64,000 nucleotides of DNA from contig CABYVU010000001.1 of assembly GCA_902522525.1 (NCBI GenBank), positions 140,376 to 204,375 on the forward strand, given 5' to 3'. Below the pieces are notes generated by a model. The model did not search any database and was not told the DNA's origin. It saw only the letters and a program-made list of their open reading frames with translations. Position 1 is the stretch's first letter, and each line of letters starts with the position of its first letter. Both the position numbers and the translations under genes were made by a program. Shown here one piece after another: positions 60,370 through 64,000 of this stretch. The DNA is from an uncultured Pelagibacteraceae bacterium. GTDB lineage: Bacteria; Pseudomonadota; Alphaproteobacteria; Pelagibacterales; Pelagibacteraceae.

Positions 60370-60789
60370 TTATTTTATAAAAACTTCTACTTTTTCTAAA
60401 TCCTTAACATTTAATAAACAATATGTTACTGTTATTGCCATTAAATTAATCGAGCCTTCAGGTGGTTTATTTTCTTTAAAATATATTAGGTGTTTATCTT
60501 TTTTTTTTTTAATTTTTTCCAGTTCTAAAGTATAGCCCCCTGAACTCTTAGGTTCTGAAATATATATAAAATTGAAATCTTCTTTTCTTAAGTTTTTATC
60601 AATTAAATACAATTTATTATTGAAATCTTTATCTTTGGAAGTTAATAAACCATTTGTTTTAAAAAAAGTAACCCCACTTTTAGATCCACATATTAAATTT
60701 TTAGGTTTTATTTCTTCTGCTTGGATGAAATGAGTAGTACAAGAGAATAAGAATAAATTTATAAAAATAATTGACTTATTAAAACTCAA
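60370..60789 (-). CDS. PrcB-like exported protein, putative partner of the adjacent subtilase
   Basis: The C-terminal half has the layout of PrcB-type domains: an FIYISEPKSSGGYTLELEKIKK strand pair, then a proline-bearing ENKPPEGSIN and a final strand pair through TYCLLNVKDLEKVEVFI. PrcB of Treponema denticola is a lipoprotein in the subtilisin-like dentilisin complex. The frame has an ATG at 60867, but that puts 77 nt inside the protease gene and gives a long basic lead. A TTG at 60789, just past the protease stop, yields a clean signal peptide (SFNKSIIFINLFLFSCTTHFIQA before EEIK), with LFSC as a possible lipobox. I prefer the TTG. Domain assignment is by eye. Confidence 0.7.
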   Translation of the reverse strand: MSFNKSIIFINLFLFSCTTHFIQAEEIKPKNLICGSKSGVTFFKTNGLLTSKDKDFNNKLYLIDKNLRKEDFNFIYISEPKSSGGYTLELEKIKKKKDKHLIYFKENKPPEGSINLMAITVTYCLLNVKDLEKVEVFIK

Positions 60790-60790
60790 T

Positions 60791-63163
60791 TTAAAAAGTT
60801 TTTTTATAAAAAAGTGAGATAAAGTTTTGATTTTTAGAATCGTTTGAGTGATCACCATTTTGAACATGTGTTATGTTTGCACTTAAATTTGAAGTTTCAG
60901 TAATTTTCTTATTAAAAATTATATCATAATTAATTTGTCTACCTGCGGGCTCTAAATCTACATTTAAATTGCTGTAAGTAACAATTCTATCTCTATTTGA
61001 AGAAGTAGGTACTCTTAAATTAATTTTACCATCCTCAACTCTTTGGGGTTGATTTATAAAAAATCCTATTTTTTGGTTTTCCTTCATAAAATTGGCTTTA
61101 GCTAAACCTAAAGTAAATGAGCTTGTTAATAAAGGTGTTGAACTATTAATATATGATCCAACAGCTTTATCAATATAGGTATATCCTGAAAATCCTGATC
61201 CAACAAAGGTAAGATTAGGACCTAATTTTTTTTTATATTTAACACCAGTAAAATTTGTATTGGACAAATCTCCAGTTACAAAGGCGCCAGATGAAGTTGA
61301 ATTTAAAAATTTATTTTGTTCATAATTTGTACCAAATACTATTTGAAGGTCTCCAGCATTTTTTAATCCATCATTTGAGATTGATAAAGGATTAATGTTT
61401 AATGCTAATCCTAAGTCATTTCCATTTGTATTAGTAAAACTATCAAAACCGAAAGTTCCATTATTGTTAAACGACATAAAATAATCTTGTCCTGAACCTG
61501 TATTAAAATATGGATTAACAAGATAATTATTTCCAAAGTTACTATGATTAAAGAAGTGAGATAGTGATTCTACGTCATTTTCAAAGCTATTAGTCGAGTG
61601 GTTGTAGCCAATGGCAAGTGAGTTGCCAGATGATTGGAATATTGAACTCTCAAGATAATTGCCATTTGTCTGTAGCGTAAAACTACCATACAAATTTTCA
61701 TTTCTCACTTTATGCATATTATTTTTATTTGGCAGGAGTCTTGCCATATGATTTTCAATAGTATTTTGTGAAGTATAGGTTCCAGATGTTAAAAAACTAC
61801 TCACATCTGTCTTAAAGTTTGCCCTGTCAAAACTGTCATAAACCTCCATCGTCTCACCTTCTAAAGCTTTACTTATTGCATTGGCAAATGATGCGCTAGT
61901 AGAAAAATTGTTTTTCTCTAAATCATAATAACTTGAATTATTATCGTCTAACAAATTTGATCCACTTAAAGTTTGTAACTGCCCTACAGGAGCTGTAGCG
62001 GCATTTAAATTCATTAAACCGTGTCCATAAATCGAACTTTGAGAGTATTCATCAGTATCCAGAGCTGTTGCAAATAGTCTGTCAACAACTGCTGCATTAG
62101 ATAGACTTGAAAATTCTTGTTTAATTAAGGCCAAGCCACCAGAAACCATTGGAGCAGCCATTGATGTACCATCATATTTAACATATGTGTTAAAAGAAAA
62201 CCCATAAGGTGCATTTAAATTAGTACCAGGTGCAGCAATACATATTGCAGAAGTAATTCCACATCTATTCGATCCATCTGAAGACCATCCATTTGATGCT
62301 CCTGCTATTTTTCCATCTTCGCCTACAGCTACAACTACCACTGTAGTCTCCTTGAAATCTGTATCATAAATAGCTGCTCCAGCAATTACTGATGGGCTTG
62401 AATATGCATCATTTCCTGCAGCAAAGACTAAAATGTTTCCAGCCGAACCAGCATTTTCCATAGCAGTATAAACTGTACTTCCTAAAGTAGTTTCACAGGA
62501 TGATGCACTATTGCATGTTGAACCTATTATTCCTGAATCTCCTAAACTTAAGTTAACAATGTCTAATGAATTTGTTCGTGCTAAATCAATAGCAGTGGCT
62601 ATATTTGAAAAAGTTGCACTGCAAGTACCAGAGCTCGGAAAAACCTTGAATGGATATATCTTGGCGTCGTAAGCAACACCATGCATTGTTGTGTCTGTGC
62701 CCCTTTCACCAGCTGCAATGCCGGCTACATGAGTACCGTGATAATCACAATTAGTCGTATCAGCAGGAATATCATCATTGTTTACTACGTCGCTACCTTC
62801 TACTAAAACAATTTTGTTACCATCAGCTGCAGCAGTACCAGAATTTTGAGCTTGAAAACCCGTATGATAATTATTTCCGCTATTATATAACGGAATTCCA
62901 CTATCTATAATTCCTATTTTAATCCCACTACCTGTTGCCCCTCTAGCATAAGCAGCACTTGCACAAACCATTGATAAACCAGCAGTAGAGTGCATTCCAG
63001 AATACTCAGAACTTTGATAATCAGTTCCACTATCCGTGCATGATGGCACAGTATACCCTGCGGCTCCACCACCAGAGCCACCTCCGCCTCCGCCTCCGCC
63101 TCCGCAGGCGGTTAGGGATAGAAGTGAAATTAAAAATATATATAATTTAAATTTATATTTCAA
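60791..63163 (-). CDS. Subtilisin-like serine protease, surface lipoprotein with C-terminal beta-barrel-like region
   Basis: A 790-aa S8 peptidase. Signal peptide and lipobox are LISLLSLTAC, followed by a polyglycine run (Gly21-34 with one Ser). The catalytic Asp is in IGIIDSGIPLY, His in DYHGTHVAGIAAGE and Ser in YDGTSMAAPMVSGGLAL at about residue 335. After about 380 comes a Ser/Asn-rich region of about 400 residues with alternating strands and a terminal Phe, as in outer-membrane barrels. Lipidation plus subtilase plus barrel-like end is the plan of SphB1/NalP autotransporters. Whether it forms a true 12-strand barrel is not shown. Followed by the PrcB-like gene. Confidence 0.85.
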   Translation of the reverse strand: MKYKFKLYIFLISLLSLTACGGGGGGGGGSGGGAAGYTVPSCTDSGTDYQSSEYSGMHSTAGLSMVCASAAYARGATGSGIKIGIIDSGIPLYNSGNNYHTGFQAQNSGTAAADGNKIVLVEGSDVVNNDDIPADTTNCDYHGTHVAGIAAGERGTDTTMHGVAYDAKIYPFKVFPSSGTCSATFSNIATAIDLARTNSLDIVNLSLGDSGIIGSTCNSASSCETTLGSTVYTAMENAGSAGNILVFAAGNDAYSSPSVIAGAAIYDTDFKETTVVVVAVGEDGKIAGASNGWSSDGSNRCGITSAICIAAPGTNLNAPYGFSFNTYVKYDGTSMAAPMVSGGLALIKQEFSSLSNAAVVDRLFATALDTDEYSQSSIYGHGLMNLNAATAPVGQLQTLSGSNLLDDNNSSYYDLEKNNFSTSASFANAISKALEGETMEVYDSFDRANFKTDVSSFLTSGTYTSQNTIENHMARLLPNKNNMHKVRNENLYGSFTLQTNGNYLESSIFQSSGNSLAIGYNHSTNSFENDVESLSHFFNHSNFGNNYLVNPYFNTGSGQDYFMSFNNNGTFGFDSFTNTNGNDLGLALNINPLSISNDGLKNAGDLQIVFGTNYEQNKFLNSTSSGAFVTGDLSNTNFTGVKYKKKLGPNLTFVGSGFSGYTYIDKAVGSYINSSTPLLTSSFTLGLAKANFMKENQKIGFFINQPQRVEDGKINLRVPTSSNRDRIVTYSNLNVDLEPAGRQINYDIIFNKKITETSNLSANITHVQNGDHSNDSKNQNFISLFYKKTF

Positions 63164-63184
63164 AGTCTTTTAAAAAATCTCTAA

Positions 63185-63769
63185 TTAAAATAACCATCCT
63201 ATAGAGAATAGCGTATAGTCAGTTGTATCACCTACATCAATATAATGAGTTGCAGAGTATCTTACTCCATCACTTTCATAACCCAATCCAACTAAAGGTC
63301 CAGATCCATCTCTGCTAGCAGACACGGCATAAGTTGTTCCACCAATAGTAATACTTGCACTACCATGAACTGTTGAGGAGTGCATTCCAACTTTACCATA
63401 AAACCCGTCATCTCCTATTATATTTAAAGAAAAATCAAATCCATCTGCATAATATGACTCTTTTGCTGATGAACCAGATATTGTATATTTTGCTTCTGCG
63501 TCTGAAGTTGTAAAATATCCAATTTCTAAATCCAAATTAGATGACAATCCATACTCACCGAATAGTCTTCCAACAACTGATCCTGTATCATATTCAACTG
63601 TTACTGTTGAACCAGATAAGTTAGCTAATTCTTGAGCTGTTTTTTCTGCTTCAAGATCTACTGGACTAAACCCAAGTTCAACACCAAACCTCATTTGACC
63701 TTGATCAGCAGCACTTAATGTTCCTGAGAAACCAAACAAAATAAATATAGCTATTAGAATTTTTTTCAT
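63185..63769 (-). CDS. Outer-membrane beta-barrel protein
   Basis: I start this at the ATG at 63769, which has a G-rich Shine-Dalgarno (GGGGGGAAT) and opens a normal signal peptide (KKILIAIFILFGFSGTLSAAD). The open frame runs 46 codons further up, but that part has no membrane or signal logic. The mature part (about 172 aa) has repeated short amphipathic strands, for example MRFGVELGFSPVDLEAE, LDLEIGYFTTSD, FYGKVGMHSSTV and a last strand TLFSIGWLF ending in Phe, typical of an eight-stranded porin-like or OmpA-like barrel. Substrate or role unknown. It lies 21 nt upstream of the protease. Confidence 0.8.
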   Translation of the reverse strand: MKKILIAIFILFGFSGTLSAADQGQMRFGVELGFSPVDLEAEKTAQELANLSGSTVTVEYDTGSVVGRLFGEYGLSSNLDLEIGYFTTSDAEAKYTISGSSAKESYYADGFDFSLNIIGDDGFYGKVGMHSSTVHGSASITIGGTTYAVSASRDGSGPLVGLGYESDGVRYSATHYIDVGDTTDYTLFSIGWLF

Positions 63770-63950
63770 TATTCCCCCCAATATTATAAATTGAATAATA
63801 ATTACCTTAGTAGTTCTTGATGAAAATAGAAAGTAATTTTTATGGTGTTTTTTTCTGGTTATATATGACTTTCTCAATAAAATAACATCACTATGAGGAT
63901 TAAGCATACAAAATATTTAATAATTTTAAAAAATATGAAAATAGATTTTA

Positions 63951-64000
63951 ATGCATAAATTATTAATTATTATCCTTATTTCCCTTTCATATCTGAACAT
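63951..64000 (+). CDS. N-terminus of an exported or membrane protein (partial)
   Basis: From the ATG at 63951 the frame is open to the window edge and encodes MHKLLIIILISLSYLN, which has the charge and hydrophobic core of a signal peptide. It diverges from the outer-membrane protein gene. The 181 nt between the two starts are very AT-rich with no structure seen. Only 16 residues are visible, so the identity is unknown. Confidence 0.5.
   Translation, partial: MHKLLIIILISLSYLN

Noticed and set aside
60790-60867. ATG start for the PrcB-like protein at 60867
   Set aside because: It would overlap the protease gene by 77 nt and bury the signal peptide behind 26 basic residues. The TTG at 60789 fits better. 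Not fully excluded.
63770-63907. N-terminal extension of the outer-membrane protein
   Set aside because: A good Shine-Dalgarno and signal peptide mark the ATG at 63769. The extension has neither.

Overview
The window is about 64 kb of very AT-rich, extremely compact DNA that reads as a SAR11 alphaproteobacterium (Candidatus Pelagibacter or a close relative). The reasons are: single-nucleotide or overlapping gene junctions, almost no intergenic DNA, weak or absent Shine-Dalgarno sequences, a DmdA that by recall closely resembles the P. ubique DMSP demethylase, TRAP transport, and a structured leader in front of ffh like the one described for P. ubique. Taxonomy is inferred by recognition, not by a search. 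I saw no tRNA, rRNA, insertion sequence, CRISPR array or prophage, and no gap above 300 bases.

Layout. (1) 1-2.6 kb, plus strand: the last codons of proA, then nadD, rsfS, ctpA and rppH. (2) 2.6-34.7 kb, minus strand: 28 consecutive co-directional genes. Read in the direction of transcription they are ffh-rpsP-trmD-rplS, leuCDB, dmdC-dmdB-dmdA, asd, sdhCDAB, mmsA, mdh, sucCD, sucAB-lpd, priA and atpHAGDC. This stretch holds much of the TCA cycle, leucine synthesis, DMSP demethylation and the F1 part of ATP synthase. (3) 34.7-36.6 kb, plus strand: dapF-ftsY, diverging from ffh across a 160-bp region with overlapping promoters and a folded ffh leader RNA. Both SRP GTPases therefore fire from one locus. 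(4) 36.6-43.3 kb: an exported hypothetical protein, an alpha/beta hydrolase and an MFS carrier on the minus strand, diverging from a plus-strand set of a YwrD-like gamma-glutamyltransferase, an acyl-CoA synthetase and a ketopantoate-reductase-like enzyme. (5) 43.3-54.3 kb, minus strand: a complete TRAP transporter next to a D-2-hydroxyacid dehydrogenase, a GlcD/Dld-type flavoprotein, an aminotransferase and two tandem FMN-dependent L-2-hydroxyacid oxidases. Together they look like an uptake and oxidation module for 2-hydroxy or 2-oxo acids. (6) 54.3-58.9 kb, minus strand: a PagL-like outer-membrane protein and ccmCDEFGH for cytochrome c maturation. (7) 58.9-64 kb: hspQ, yciB, a DUF2794 gene, a PrcB-like protein beside a subtilisin-type surface lipoprotein, an outer-membrane barrel protein, and the first codons of a plus-strand gene cut by the window end.

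The most interesting items are the ffh leader with a possible loop-to-Shine-Dalgarno pseudoknot, the same nine-residue repeat tail on ribosomal proteins S16 and L19, the subtilase plus PrcB pair that recalls the Treponema dentilisin complex, the 330-residue coiled extension on DctM, the two-handed hydroxyacid module, and an unassigned GC-rich inverted repeat upstream of ccmC.
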